In this document: piece by piece, positions 8,093 to 17,030 of the stretch
How positions within the stretch are numbered: position 1 is the first letter of the stretch
Layout of the letters: the number at the start of each line of letters is the position of its first letter
Assembly (NCBI RefSeq): GCF_025465935.1
Contig: NZ_JANLNV010000058.1
Span: 62,001-126,000, forward strand
DNA: 64,000 bases
From: Pseudomonas sp. 7P_10.2_Bac1
Lineage (GTDB): Bacteria > Pseudomonadota > Gammaproteobacteria > Pseudomonadales > Pseudomonadaceae
Direction of reading: 5' to 3'
Notes under the pieces: model-generated
What the model saw: only the letters and a program-made list of their open reading frames with translations
The model's database searches: none
What the model was told of the DNA's origin: nothing
Position numbers and translations under genes: made by a program

Positions 8093-8620
8093 TCAAGGTT
8101 CAGCGAGCAGACGTTGCACGGCTGCAAAGGCCTGACGCTGTCGAGTCGGCCAGTCACCCGTAATGATCTGCAGGGGTTGCTGGTGGCGTTCGAGCCACTC
8201 TCGGCTGGCATTGAAAAACCGTTGTCGCTCGGCCAGCAGCGGTTGGCAGCGTTGACCGTCTTGCCTCCATTCCACCTCGTCGGGTGACAGCAGCAAATGC
8301 AGGTCGTAGTGACGGCTGAGCAACTGCGGCTCCAGCCAGTCCGGGCAGTCGCCAAACAGGGTTTGGCTCCAGAGTATGTTGCTCAGCAAGTGAGTATCCA
8401 GAATCAACAATTCAGGCTGCCGGGTACGGGCCTGATCTTCCCAGTCGAGTTGCCCGCGGGCGATGGTTGGGATGTCGGCCAAGCAAGTATCACGGGGGTT
8501 CTGCTCAATGAAGTAGCGCACATATTCGCCCACCATCACGCCACCAAAATGGGCTTGCAACTGCGCTGCGAGCCAGCTTTTGCCGCTGGATTCCGGCCCT
8601 GCCAGTACCACCACTTTCAT
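8093..8620 (-). CDS. NadR-like P-loop kinase (probable nicotinamide riboside kinase)
   Basis: This encodes 175 aa. A Walker A GPESSGKS sits at residues 8-15, followed by an LLILDTHLLSNILWS segment like the NadR C-terminal ribosylnicotinamide kinase domain (AAA_28 type). No adenylyltransferase domain or DNA-binding region is present, so this is a stand-alone kinase. It overlaps the pnuC stop by 4 bp (ATGA), so the two are translationally coupled. The inferred role is phosphorylation of imported nicotinamide riboside to NMN, trapping it for NAD synthesis. The kinase substrate is inferred from context. Confidence 0.85.
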   Translation of the reverse strand: MKVVVLAGPESSGKSWLAAQLQAHFGGVMVGEYVRYFIEQNPRDTCLADIPTIARGQLDWEDQARTRQPELLILDTHLLSNILWSQTLFGDCPDWLEPQLLSRHYDLHLLLSPDEVEWRQDGQRCQPLLAERQRFFNASREWLERHQQPLQIITGDWPTRQRQAFAAVQRLLAEP

Positions 8621-9180
8621 GTGCGCAGCGCCGGGTCCAGGCGCCAGTCACGCCAGCCCTGGATGGCGATGACCGTGAACAAGGCATACAGCCCGGCGGT
8701 CAGGTACAAACCTTTGTAGATAAACAGGCCAACGAAGATCACATCCACGACAAACCAAAGCGCCCAGCACTGCAGACGTTTCTGCGCCATCCACAGCTGC
8801 GCGACCAGACTGAACGCCGTCAGCGCTGCGTCAAGCCACGGCTGTGCGGCGTCCGTCCAGTGGGCCATCGCGGCACCGAGCGCCAGGCTGCCGATGGCGC
8901 CAATGCCCAGGCCAAAGGAAATTTGCCGTGCATTCAGCGACGTCACTTGCCGGCCCTGATGCTGTGCTCCGGCGCGAGTCCATTGCCACCAGCCATATAA
9001 CTGCAAGACGGCATACACCACTTGCAGCAACATGTCCGAATACAGCTTTACCTCGAAGAAGATCCAGCTATAGAGCAGCACCATCACCAGCCCAATGGGC
9101 CAGCACCAAGGGTTTTGCTTGACCGTTAACCAGACGGCGATCACGCCGAGTGCGGCGGCAAACAATTCAAGCCCGGACAT
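8617..9180 (-). CDS. pnuC: Nicotinamide riboside transporter PnuC
   Basis: This encodes 187 aa from the ATG at 9180, which has AAGGG about 6 nt upstream. The longer frame reaching 9288 carries a non-homologous leader and is rejected. The protein has about six to seven membrane helices, WCWPIGLVMVLLYSWIFFEVK near the start and the PnuC-typical LQLYGWWQW motif. PnuC proteins let nicotinamide riboside diffuse across the inner membrane. The downstream kinase would make uptake unidirectional. No NAD or thiamine riboswitch is evident in the short upstream gap. Confidence 0.9.
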   Translation of the reverse strand: MSGLELFAAALGVIAVWLTVKQNPWCWPIGLVMVLLYSWIFFEVKLYSDMLLQVVYAVLQLYGWWQWTRAGAQHQGRQVTSLNARQISFGLGIGAIGSLALGAAMAHWTDAAQPWLDAALTAFSLVAQLWMAQKRLQCWALWFVVDVIFVGLFIYKGLYLTAGLYALFTVIAIQGWRDWRLDPALRT

Positions 9181-9449
9181 GGGTAACCCTTGGAAGAGGA
9201 AGAAAGCCGGGGATTGTACCTGCAGTGGCTGGGTCTTTGGGAAGCTGGGGGTGACCCTGTTTAAGTCACGTACCCTGCAGCACATCACTGCTCTGCAGGC
9301 TGTCAGACACAGACGGCATTGGGCCTGAGATGCAGCCTGAAATTTTGTAACCGCACTTATCTGGAAACAAAACCAGCCTCCATTCCTCAGGAGTCATGGG
9401 ACCTGATCTCTACACTTTTTAATTATTGTGCCGTTCAGGACATCACCCT

Positions 9450-12362
9450 ATGCCTTCACTTTTGCACCAACATACCCCGTCGTTGACCGCGTTCGATCCT
9501 CGCGGGTTGAACGTCCGTGCGGTGGCCTATCACCGCGAAAACACCCAAGACGAGCCACAGTCGCGCATACAACGGAACGTATTTAGCTCCCGAGGTACAC
9601 TCAAGGAGCAATGGGACCCGCGCTTGTCATCCCTGCATGAACTCGATGCCAGCCTCAGGCCCAGTCAGCGTTTGGAGCATTCGCTATCGGGTCATCTGCT
9701 GTCGACGCACGGCGTTGACCAGGGGTGGCGTATCAGTGTGCTGGGCAGTGCCGGGCAGTTGATTGAATGCCGGGATTCACGGGGGGCTTGCCAGGCGTTT
9801 GCGTACGACGAATTGTTACGCCTGACCCGCAGAACTGAGCAAGCCAGCAATGAAGAAACCTTCACGACTGTCGAGCAACTGCGTTATGCCGCGTCTACCC
9901 CCATCGACGCGGCGCGTAATCGTTGCGGAAGGCTGATCATTCATGACGATCCGGCGGGCCAGTTAACCTTCGAGTCGTACGATTTGCTGGGGCAACTCTC
10001 GATCCAGACACGGCACTTCACTGACGCCTTGCCAGTCATTGCAGGGCATACCAGCGCGTGGCGGTATCAAGCATTGGGGCAGCTTGTCGAGCAGACCGAT
10101 GCCAAGGGCAACCTGCAGCATTCGCGCTACGCGGTAGATGGTTTGCTGGCCAGTGTCGGCGTAACGCTCGCCGGGGGGCGTGAACAAAGCCTGTTGCAAC
10201 AGCGCACCTACAGCGCCAGTGGGCAGGTGCTGAGCGAGCAGGCCGGCAATGGCGTTATCAGTGTGCTGGATTACAACGCGCGTGATCAGCGACTGCAGCG
10301 CTTGCGTAGCTACCGTGCTGGACGGGCGACTGAGCCCTTGCAAGACCTGAACTATGTGTATGACCGTGTGGGCAATGTGTTAACCGTGAGAGACGCAGCC
10401 CAGCCGGTGCAGTGGTCTGGCAACACGCGGACCGAGGCGCAGAACACCTATCGCTATGACACCCTTTATCAACTGATCGAGGCTACGGGACGAGAAAGTG
10501 CGCGCTCCGTGCGCGGGCCTGAGTTTCTGGTGCCGGTGGTCTTTGGTTCGACCCAAGAGCATCTGTGTCGTACTTATCGCCAACACTATGCCTACGATGC
10601 GGGTGGCAACCTGAGCACCTTGCAGCACCTGCCTGCGCAAGCCACGGGTTATACACGGCAGATGAGTATCGCCCCTCGCAGCAATCACAGCCTGCAATGG
10701 GCGTTGGGCGCTGACAGCCCTGGGCTGGGTAGCGGGTTTGATCAAAACGGTAATCAGATAGCACTGGAGTCGGGGCAGACGCTCAGTTGGAATGTGCGCA
10801 ACCAGTTGCTGCGGGTCACTCAGGTCGTGCGGGCCGAGGGTGAAGATGATCACGAATTCTACCGCTACGATGGCGAAGGGCAGCGTGTGCTTAAAGTTCG
10901 CTGCAGCCTGGCCAAAAACCAGCGTCATTGCAGTGAAGTCCGCTACTTGCCGGGCCTGGAGATTCGCCGCAACAGCGCCACCGGCGAGTGGCTCAATGCA
11001 CTCGTGGTCGCCGGGGGATTAAACAGCGTGCGGATCTTGCAATGGGAGCAAGGTTGCCCCGCAGGCGTTAAAAATGAGCACGTGCGCTATTCCCTCTCAG
11101 ATCATCTGGGCAGCAGCACCCTGGAACTGGATGATCAAGCGCTTGTCCTGAGCCAGGAGACCTACTACCCCTATGGCGGTACTGCCTGGTGGGCGGCCAG
11201 AAATACGCTCCAGGCATCCTTCAAAACCATTCGTTTTTCAGGCAAGGAACGTGATGCCAGTGGCCTGTATTACTTTGGCTATCGCTACTATGCTCCCTGG
11301 CTTTCGCGCTGGATCAGCACCGACCCTGCGGGTGCCATTGATGGTTTGAATCTGTATGCCATGGCACGCGGCAATCCCGTGTCTTACCGCGATAGCCAAG
11401 GTTTGGTAAGTGAGCCGCCAAAGATTACGCGCTTCTCAGGTTTTCGCGGCGTGCTCAGCCAACTCGCACAGCGTGTTCGCCCGGTGGTGCAGGCCGCGAG
11501 TTCTGCGGCTATACGTGACTCGCTGGCGACGTACGCGAGCAATGCAATTGGCGCCGGAGTTGATCTGCTGCTGTTTGCCGGCAGGCAACCGACGCGCATG
11601 CTCAATACGCTTTTGCGACAGGTAGTGGCCGGGCTGGATGCAATGGCGGTGCTGCATATGTCCGTCGGTGTTTCCAGCAACTGGACTCGCTGGAGCCCGG
11701 TGATTGGTTTTATCGGCTCAGTCGCAGCCGACAGGGGGTTTGTGCTTCAGGACCAGGACAGTCATGAAGATGAATGGGACCCGGTCGCTCGGGAACGGCT
11801 GGTGGGCCATGTGCGCGCGGTCTCCAGAGAGGTTATGCAGCAAGTTGTGCGTGGCCTGGGGACCAGCGTGTCATGGGGGCAAACGCCGTTGGCCGGCAGG
11901 GTGCCCAGAACCCTGGCGGCGGCCGGGGCTTACGGGTTGGCCACGGTTCCCAATGCGATTTTCAATCGCCTGGTACCTGGGGCCTTACTGCCGAATCTCG
12001 GGCCCTTGATTGAGGGCTACGATGCGGCAGCGGCGACTATGCTGCGCGCGGGGCACGGCTCTTCGGTTTATGAATCCCATGTGGATGCCCTGCAGTTGCC
12101 CGACCCGGCAGGCACTGCTCACGGCGGTTTGAGCCGGATGTTCAATCAGGTGTGGGGGTATTGGGCGGGCGTTGGGGTCGAATCGATCGCTCACTATGCC
12201 ACCGGGCAATCAGCCGCTGGGCAAAGTGCCCGCGTTCGAAGCTGGGTAGCTGCTGCGCGCGGCGTGTTGTCGGCATTCACGGAACTGCGCGGGGTTTTAC
12301 TGCTGAAGGCCAGAGAGGGCTACAGCCATCTGGCGCGTCGCTGGTCAGCGCAGCATCGCTAG
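9450..12362 (+). CDS. TccC-like RHS repeat protein with variable C-terminal toxin region
   Basis: This encodes 970 aa from the ATG at 9450. The opening TAFDPRGLNVRAVAYHR is the TccC-type signature of the C component of insecticidal Tc toxins. RHS/YD repeats (for example YDRVGNVL, YRYDTLYQL) fill about residues 100-540. The RHS core, SGKERDASGLYYFGYRYYAP to DGLNLYAMARGNPVSYRDSQG, ends near 650, where the family self-cleaves. Residues about 655-970 form the variable region with several hydrophobic stretches, and I do not recognise its activity. No TcA or TcB gene lies nearby and no immunity gene follows, which fits an orphan TccC better than a contact-dependent Rhs toxin. Confidence 0.85.
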   Translation: MPSLLHQHTPSLTAFDPRGLNVRAVAYHRENTQDEPQSRIQRNVFSSRGTLKEQWDPRLSSLHELDASLRPSQRLEHSLSGHLLSTHGVDQGWRISVLGSAGQLIECRDSRGACQAFAYDELLRLTRRTEQASNEETFTTVEQLRYAASTPIDAARNRCGRLIIHDDPAGQLTFESYDLLGQLSIQTRHFTDALPVIAGHTSAWRYQALGQLVEQTDAKGNLQHSRYAVDGLLASVGVTLAGGREQSLLQQRTYSASGQVLSEQAGNGVISVLDYNARDQRLQRLRSYRAGRATEPLQDLNYVYDRVGNVLTVRDAAQPVQWSGNTRTEAQNTYRYDTLYQLIEATGRESARSVRGPEFLVPVVFGSTQEHLCRTYRQHYAYDAGGNLSTLQHLPAQATGYTRQMSIAPRSNHSLQWALGADSPGLGSGFDQNGNQIALESGQTLSWNVRNQLLRVTQVVRAEGEDDHEFYRYDGEGQRVLKVRCSLAKNQRHCSEVRYLPGLEIRRNSATGEWLNALVVAGGLNSVRILQWEQGCPAGVKNEHVRYSLSDHLGSSTLELDDQALVLSQETYYPYGGTAWWAARNTLQASFKTIRFSGKERDASGLYYFGYRYYAPWLSRWISTDPAGAIDGLNLYAMARGNPVSYRDSQGLVSEPPKITRFSGFRGVLSQLAQRVRPVVQAASSAAIRDSLATYASNAIGAGVDLLLFAGRQPTRMLNTLLRQVVAGLDAMAVLHMSVGVSSNWTRWSPVIGFIGSVAADRGFVLQDQDSHEDEWDPVARERLVGHVRAVSREVMQQVVRGLGTSVSWGQTPLAGRVPRTLAAAGAYGLATVPNAIFNRLVPGALLPNLGPLIEGYDAAAATMLRAGHGSSVYESHVDALQLPDPAGTAHGGLSRMFNQVWGYWAGVGVESIAHYATGQSAAGQSARVRSWVAAARGVLSAFTELRGVLLLKAREGYSHLARRWSAQHR

Positions 12363-12497
12363 GGGCTGTTCACGTTTTATTGCAAGGTGCGTCGCTGGCT
12401 AAATGTTACCGGCGGCGCGCAGGGACTAAAGCTACGGGCTTGTCGATTGATCAGTCCACAGATCGCACGACAAACCCGCCATAGGGCTCGGTTTGGC

Positions 12498-13265
12498 TCA
12501 GGACAAAAATCCGCCATCGACATTCAAGGACACCCCTGTGGTGTAACTGGAGGCATCACTGGCCAGGTACAACACTGCGCCGGCCATTTCACTCGGGTCT
12601 GCCACGCGCTTGAGCGGGATCTGTTGCAACGCCCCTTTGAGAATGGCCTCGTTCTTGACCAGCGCCGAGGCGAATTTGGTGTCGGTCAGGCCCGGCAGCA
12701 GTGCGTTGCAGCGGATGCCAAACGCCGCACACTCTTTGGCAAAAACCTTGGTCATGTTGATGACGGCAGCCTTGGTCATGGAGTAGATGCCCTGGAACGG
12801 ACCTGGCGAGACACCATTGATCGAGGCCACGTTGATAATGCTGCCGCCGCCGTGCTCACGCATCAGCTTGCCGGCTTCAACGGACATGAAGAAGTAGCCA
12901 CGAATGTTCACATCCACGGTTTTTTGAAACGCGCCCAAGTCGGTGTCCAGCACGTTGGCAAACTGTGGGTTGGTCGCTGCGTTGTTGACCAGAATATCGA
13001 GGCGTCCGAAGTCTTGGCGAATGCGCGCAAAGGTCTGGGTGATTTGCTCCATTTCACCAATGTGGCAGGCAATTGCAGTGGCTTTGCCGCCATTGGCGAT
13101 GATCGCCTCGGCAACCGGCTGACAACCTTCGAGCTTGCGGCTCGAAACAATCACATGGGCGCCTTGCTGGGCCAGCAGTTTAGCGATGGCTTCACCAATG
13201 CCGCGACTGGCACCGGAAACAAAGGCGATTTTGCCGTCAAGGTCGAACAGTTGGGTCTTGGACAT
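12498..13265 (-). CDS. Short-chain dehydrogenase/reductase (SDR family)
   Basis: This 255-residue classical SDR has the cofactor motif SGASRGIGEA near residue 18, the NNA motif (VNNAATNP), a YSMTK catalytic pair and the C-terminal YTTGVSLNVDGGF. It is an NAD(P)-dependent oxidoreductase, and the exact substrate cannot be read from sequence. It follows the phosphotransferase gene by 24 bp on the same strand, so they form an operon. The pairing with an ACAD10-type phosphotransferase suggests a role in acyl-CoA or hydroxyacid catabolism (inference). Confidence 0.88.
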   Translation of the reverse strand: MSKTQLFDLDGKIAFVSGASRGIGEAIAKLLAQQGAHVIVSSRKLEGCQPVAEAIIANGGKATAIACHIGEMEQITQTFARIRQDFGRLDILVNNAATNPQFANVLDTDLGAFQKTVDVNIRGYFFMSVEAGKLMREHGGGSIINVASINGVSPGPFQGIYSMTKAAVINMTKVFAKECAAFGIRCNALLPGLTDTKFASALVKNEAILKGALQQIPLKRVADPSEMAGAVLYLASDASSYTTGVSLNVDGGFLS

Positions 13266-13289
13266 GCTGATTCTCTGTTTATCGCGGGC

Positions 13290-14357
13290 TTAAAGGCTGG
13301 ACTGGCGGATGACTTTCAGGCTCATCTGCTCAAGCAGCGCGTTCATGTGCACGAAGGGTGCAAAGCGTTTGTCCTGGGTCTGGCCGTGGTAGTAGCGGTA
13401 GTAGATCTGTTGGACGATACCCGCCAGACGGAACAGGCCGTAAGTGTAGTAAAAATCGTAATTTTCGATCTCAATGCCTGAGCGTTCGGCGTAGTAGTCG
13501 ACGAATTGGCGACGGGTGAGCATGCCGGGAGCATTGCTCGGTTGGCGACGCATCAGTTGAACCGGCGCCGGGTCATCGGCTTCGATCCAGTAGGCCAGGG
13601 TATTACCCAAATCCATCAACGGGTCGCCAAGGGTGGTCAGCTCCCAATCCAGCACGCCGATGATCTGCATCGGGTTGTTTGGGTCGAGGATCACGTTGTC
13701 GAAGCGATAGTCGTTATGAACAAGCGCCGGCGTCGGGTGGTCGGTGGGCATTTTGTCATTAAGCCATGCCTTGACCTCTTCCCAGAGGGGGGCATCGGCA
13801 GTCAGGGCCTTTTCATAGCGATCGCTCCAGCCCGAGATCTGACGCTGCACGTAACCTTCAGGCTTGCCAAGATCGCCCAGACCGCAAGCGTTGTAATCAA
13901 CCCGGTGCAACTCAACCAGTTTGTCGATGAAGCTTTTGCACAAGGTTTGCGTGTCGGCGGCGGTCAAAGCCAGTTCGCCGGGCAGGTCTGAGCGCAAGAT
14001 GATGCCCTTGACCCGTTCCATCACGTAGAACTCCGAACCGATGACCTGGGTGTCGGTGCAATGGGCATACGCCTTGGGGCAATACGGGAATGCGTCCTTG
14101 AGCTGGTTAAGGATGCGAAACTCGCGGCCCATGTCGTGGGCTGACTTGGCTTTATGGCCAAACGGCGGGCGGCGCAGGACCAACTCAACACCTGGGTACT
14201 CGATCAGGTAAGTCAGGTTGGAAGCACCACCAGGAAATTGGCTGATCACCGGTTGCCCCGAAAGCCCCGGGACATGAGCCTTGAGGTAAGGGTCAATCTG
14301 GTTGGCGTTGAGCTCTTCGCCAGAACGGATGCGGGTAGAGGAGTCGGTAAGCGTCAT
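13290..14357 (-). CDS. Phosphotransferase family protein (APH/ACAD10-like)
   Basis: This encodes 355 aa of the aminoglycoside-phosphotransferase/choline-kinase fold. The catalytic loop is VHNDYRFDNVIL, followed by the metal-binding segment VLDWELTTLGDPLMDLG. The N-terminal SNLTYLIEYPG strand and VLRRPP are typical of the ACAD10/FadE36-like subgroup found with acyl-CoA enzymes, not of antibiotic resistance genes. It probably phosphorylates a small hydroxylated metabolite. It is first in the leftward pair with the SDR gene. Confidence 0.88.
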   Translation of the reverse strand: MTLTDSSTRIRSGEELNANQIDPYLKAHVPGLSGQPVISQFPGGASNLTYLIEYPGVELVLRRPPFGHKAKSAHDMGREFRILNQLKDAFPYCPKAYAHCTDTQVIGSEFYVMERVKGIILRSDLPGELALTAADTQTLCKSFIDKLVELHRVDYNACGLGDLGKPEGYVQRQISGWSDRYEKALTADAPLWEEVKAWLNDKMPTDHPTPALVHNDYRFDNVILDPNNPMQIIGVLDWELTTLGDPLMDLGNTLAYWIEADDPAPVQLMRRQPSNAPGMLTRRQFVDYYAERSGIEIENYDFYYTYGLFRLAGIVQQIYYRYYHGQTQDKRFAPFVHMNALLEQMSLKVIRQSSL

Positions 14358-14494
14358 GTTTATCTCTTCTGCTTATTTTTGTGACCTGACAACATTCGCT
14401 AATCTAATGTGCCGAGACGGCCAGCACAGCCTTAATAGGTGTGAGTGTTAGTGAATAATCAGTGTCCTTGATTGGCATTGAGTGAAGCACACTT

Positions 14495-14527
14495 AAAAAA
14501 AAACCGAAGCGCGTGGGCTTCGGTTTT
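14495..14527 (-). terminator. Rho-independent terminator after the SCP2 gene
   Basis: A 10-bp perfect stem AAACCGAAGC (14501-14510) / GCTTCGGTTT (14517-14526) has a 6-nt loop and, on the minus strand, a run of T (14503-14495). It sits 19 bp past the stop at 14546. Confidence 0.92.
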
Positions 14528-14545
14528 CAGGGCGTTACGTGTGGC

Positions 14546-14860
14546 TTACGAAGGGAACAGCTCGCTCAGCTTCATGGCCAGCATCATGTCGCCTTCAGCG
14601 CGCAGTTTGCCGCCCATGAAGGCTTGCATACCGTCGGTTTCGCCGCTCACGATGCCTTCCAGCGTTTCGCCGTCCATGACCAGAGTGACCTGAGCGTCCG
14701 GGTTCTCGCCTTCTTGCAGTTCGCAGGTGCTGTCTTTAACGATCAGAGAGAAGTGCTTGTCTTCATCAATGCGAAAACCAAAAACCAGGTCCAGGCCCGC
14801 AGCAGCGGCTGGGTTGAATTTAGCTTTCATTGCTTGAACGGCATCAGCTACAGAAGTCAT
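14546..14860 (-). CDS. SCP2 sterol-binding domain protein
   Basis: This encodes 104 aa, a single SCP2/sterol carrier domain with the typical AAAAGLDLVFGFRIDEDK, VTLVMDGETLEGIVSGE and GGKLRAEGDMMLAMKLSELF segments. Such proteins bind lipids or fatty acyl-CoA and are soluble. It is preceded by the histidine phosphatase gene on the same strand and followed by a strong terminator, so it ends that transcription unit. Confidence 0.9.
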   Translation of the reverse strand: MTSVADAVQAMKAKFNPAAAAGLDLVFGFRIDEDKHFSLIVKDSTCELQEGENPDAQVTLVMDGETLEGIVSGETDGMQAFMGGKLRAEGDMMLAMKLSELFPS

Positions 14861-14916
14861 GGTTCGATCCTTTTTAGGGTGGGTTGCAGCGACGCTTGGG
14901 TCGCGGGTGCCAGCGC

Positions 14917-15627
14917 TTATCGGTAAGTGATCAGCGATGGCGTCTTCAACAACTGCAAATGTACGTGATTGTTGAAAGAAGCCAGGGTTACATCGCGGCC
15001 GCGGTACTTGAGTTGGCTCAGCGAGGTATTGACGATTTGCCAGGTCAGTTTGAACGCTTCGCTGGCGGGAATTTGGGTCAGCAGGTGGAGCAGGGCGGTG
15101 ATGCTGCCGCCGGAGGTGAACACGGCAATGTTTTGTTTATGCCCGGCCTGGTCGAGTACGCGGTTCAGGCCACCTTGCACACGCTCGACAAAAGCCAGCC
15201 AGCTTTCGATCTGAGCAGTGTCGTAGGTGCCGCTGAGCCAGCGCGCGATGATCAGGTCGAAGATGCGCTGGAACTCTTCAGGTTGCTGGGCGGCATTTTC
15301 AAGAATCTGCAGGGCTTGCGGTTCTTGCGGCAGGATCCCGGGCAGCAGGGCATCGAGAATACCGAATGCATCGAACTCATTGAAGGCCGGATCGATTTCC
15401 AGCTTGGGCGTGGTCAGCCCTGCAGCGTGGTATTGGGCGAGGGCATGTTCGGCGGTGTGTTGCTGACGCAACAAATCACCCGACAGACAGCGATCAAAGC
15501 GTACACCCAAGTCAACCAGGTGCTGGCCGGTGATTTGCGCCTGACGAATCCCCAGCGGTGACAGAACGTCGTAGTCGTCTGCACCGAATGAAGCCTGTCC
15601 ATGTCGAATCAAGTAAATGTTGCCCAC
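14917..15627 (-). CDS. Histidine phosphatase family protein
   Basis: This encodes 236 aa beginning MGNIYLIRHGQASFG, with the RHG catalytic motif at residues 8-10. The second catalytic histidine is probably in the C-terminal half near NIAVFTSGGS. It is a phosphoglycerate mutase-like phosphatase, and the natural substrate is not deducible. It lies 56 bp upstream of the SCP2 gene on the same strand. Confidence 0.88.
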   Translation of the reverse strand: MGNIYLIRHGQASFGADDYDVLSPLGIRQAQITGQHLVDLGVRFDRCLSGDLLRQQHTAEHALAQYHAAGLTTPKLEIDPAFNEFDAFGILDALLPGILPQEPQALQILENAAQQPEEFQRIFDLIIARWLSGTYDTAQIESWLAFVERVQGGLNRVLDQAGHKQNIAVFTSGGSITALLHLLTQIPASEAFKLTWQIVNTSLSQLKYRGRDVTLASFNNHVHLQLLKTPSLITYR

Positions 15628-15831
15628 GTCCGCTTCCCGGCACGTTGAAAGTCAGGCGAGGTTAGGAGGATGCCGGGAGCCTGTCAATAAAAAAACATAC
15701 GCTTGTTTGAATTGCCGGCGAGCACCGTCAACAAGGTGTTTCACGGCTGGCAGCACCTGATTCACGCCGGTATGCTGGGCAACATTACGTGGCCCTAACC
15801 CGAGGGCTGCAAGCGTTTGTAAGGAGAGGCT

Positions 15832-16851
15832 GTGGAATTTCTTGCCGAATATGCCAGTTTTTTGGCTAAAACCGTCACCCTGGTGGTTGCCATTCTGGTG
15901 GTCCTGGTAACTCTGGCGGCATTACGTGGCAGAGGCCGTAAAACTGCCGGGCAACTGCAAGTCAACAAAATGAACGAGTTCTACAAAGGTCTGCGCGACA
16001 AACTCGAGCAGTCGTTGTTGTCCAAGGATCAACTCAAGGCACTGCGCAAACAGCAGGCCAAGGCGGATAAGAAGCAGAAGAAGCAACCTGACGAAAAACC
16101 GCGGGTCTTCGTCCTGGATTTTGAAGGCGATATCAAGGCCTCCGCCACCGAGAGCCTGCGCCATGAAATTACTGCGCTGCTCACCCTGGCCACTCCAACT
16201 GACGAAGTTGTACTGCGTCTGGAAAGTGGTGGTGGCATGGTGCATAGCTACGGCCTGGCCTCATCGCAACTGGCACGTATTCGCCAAGCCGGTATTCCGC
16301 TGACCATCTGCATTGACAAAGTGGCTGCCAGTGGCGGTTACATGATGGCGTGTATCGGGCAAAAAATTATCAGCTCGCCGTTTGCCATCCTGGGCTCGAT
16401 CGGGGTGGTGGCGCAGTTGCCTAACGTCAACCGCCTGCTTAAAAAACACGATATTGATTACGAAGTCCTGACGGCTGGCGAGTACAAGCGCACGTTGACC
16501 GTATTTGGTGAAAACACTGAAAAAGGCCGTGAGAAGTTTCAGCAAGACTTGGATATCACTCACCAGCTATTCAAGAATTTCGTTGCCCAATATCGGCCGC
16601 AACTGGAGATTGATCAGGTCGCGACCGGGGAAGTCTGGTTGGGCGTGGCTGCGGTCGATAAGTTGCTGGTGGATGAGTTGAAAACCAGCGATGAATATTT
16701 GTCCGAGCGTGCTCAGCAGGCACAACTGTTTCACTTGCACTACGTTCAGCGTAAAAGTTTGCAAGAGCGAGTGGGGCTCGCGGCGAGCCACTCGGCTGAA
16801 CGTGTGGCCGATTCGTTGTGGAGCCGTTTGACTCAGCAACGCTTCTGGTAA
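15832..16851 (+). CDS. sohB: Inner-membrane protease SohB (S49 family)
   Basis: This encodes 339 aa starting at a GTG (15832) preceded by AAGGAGAG at good spacing. One N-terminal membrane helix (about 11-30) is followed by a Lys/Gln-rich stretch and an S49 signal-peptide-peptidase-type domain. The catalytic serine lies in KVAASGGYMMA and the lysine in GEYKRTL. Length matches SohB of other gammaproteobacteria. It acts on the periplasmic side of the inner membrane. A good terminator follows directly. Confidence 0.95.
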   Translation: MEFLAEYASFLAKTVTLVVAILVVLVTLAALRGRGRKTAGQLQVNKMNEFYKGLRDKLEQSLLSKDQLKALRKQQAKADKKQKKQPDEKPRVFVLDFEGDIKASATESLRHEITALLTLATPTDEVVLRLESGGGMVHSYGLASSQLARIRQAGIPLTICIDKVAASGGYMMACIGQKIISSPFAILGSIGVVAQLPNVNRLLKKHDIDYEVLTAGEYKRTLTVFGENTEKGREKFQQDLDITHQLFKNFVAQYRPQLEIDQVATGEVWLGVAAVDKLLVDELKTSDEYLSERAQQAQLFHLHYVQRKSLQERVGLAASHSAERVADSLWSRLTQQRFW

Positions 16852-16855
16852 ATTA

Positions 16856-16891
16856 AAACCCTGTTGCGGCCACAAGGCCGTTACAGGGTTT
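16856..16891 (+). terminator. Terminator hairpin after sohB
   Basis: The outer stem is AAACCCTGT (16856-16864) / ACAGGGTTT (16883-16891). The inner stem CGGCC/GGCCG has loop ACAA. It starts five bases after the sohB stop. The U-tract is short. Confidence 0.82.
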
Positions 16892-17030
16892 AAATTAAAA
16901 GTGCGTTATATATTTGTTTTATAGGGTTGAATTATTGCTGCTTTGAATGCTCGACTCATTGGTTATTCAATTAAATTAACGCGTTGCCTGTCTATAAGCT
17001 TGAGTCTCAACTTTAAAGCAGACTTATACC

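Noticed and set aside
9426..12362. Rhs polymorphic toxin with immunity gene
   Set aside because: The next gene is an opposite-strand SDR; the N-terminus is TccC-like, so an orphan Tc C-component is the better call.
12387..13481. 364-codon plus-strand frame across the SDR and phosphotransferase genes
   Set aside because: Antisense shadow; the minus-strand proteins carry complete family motifs.
13290..14357. Aminoglycoside resistance gene
   Set aside because: The fold is shared, but sequence features and neighbours match the ACAD10-like metabolic subgroup.
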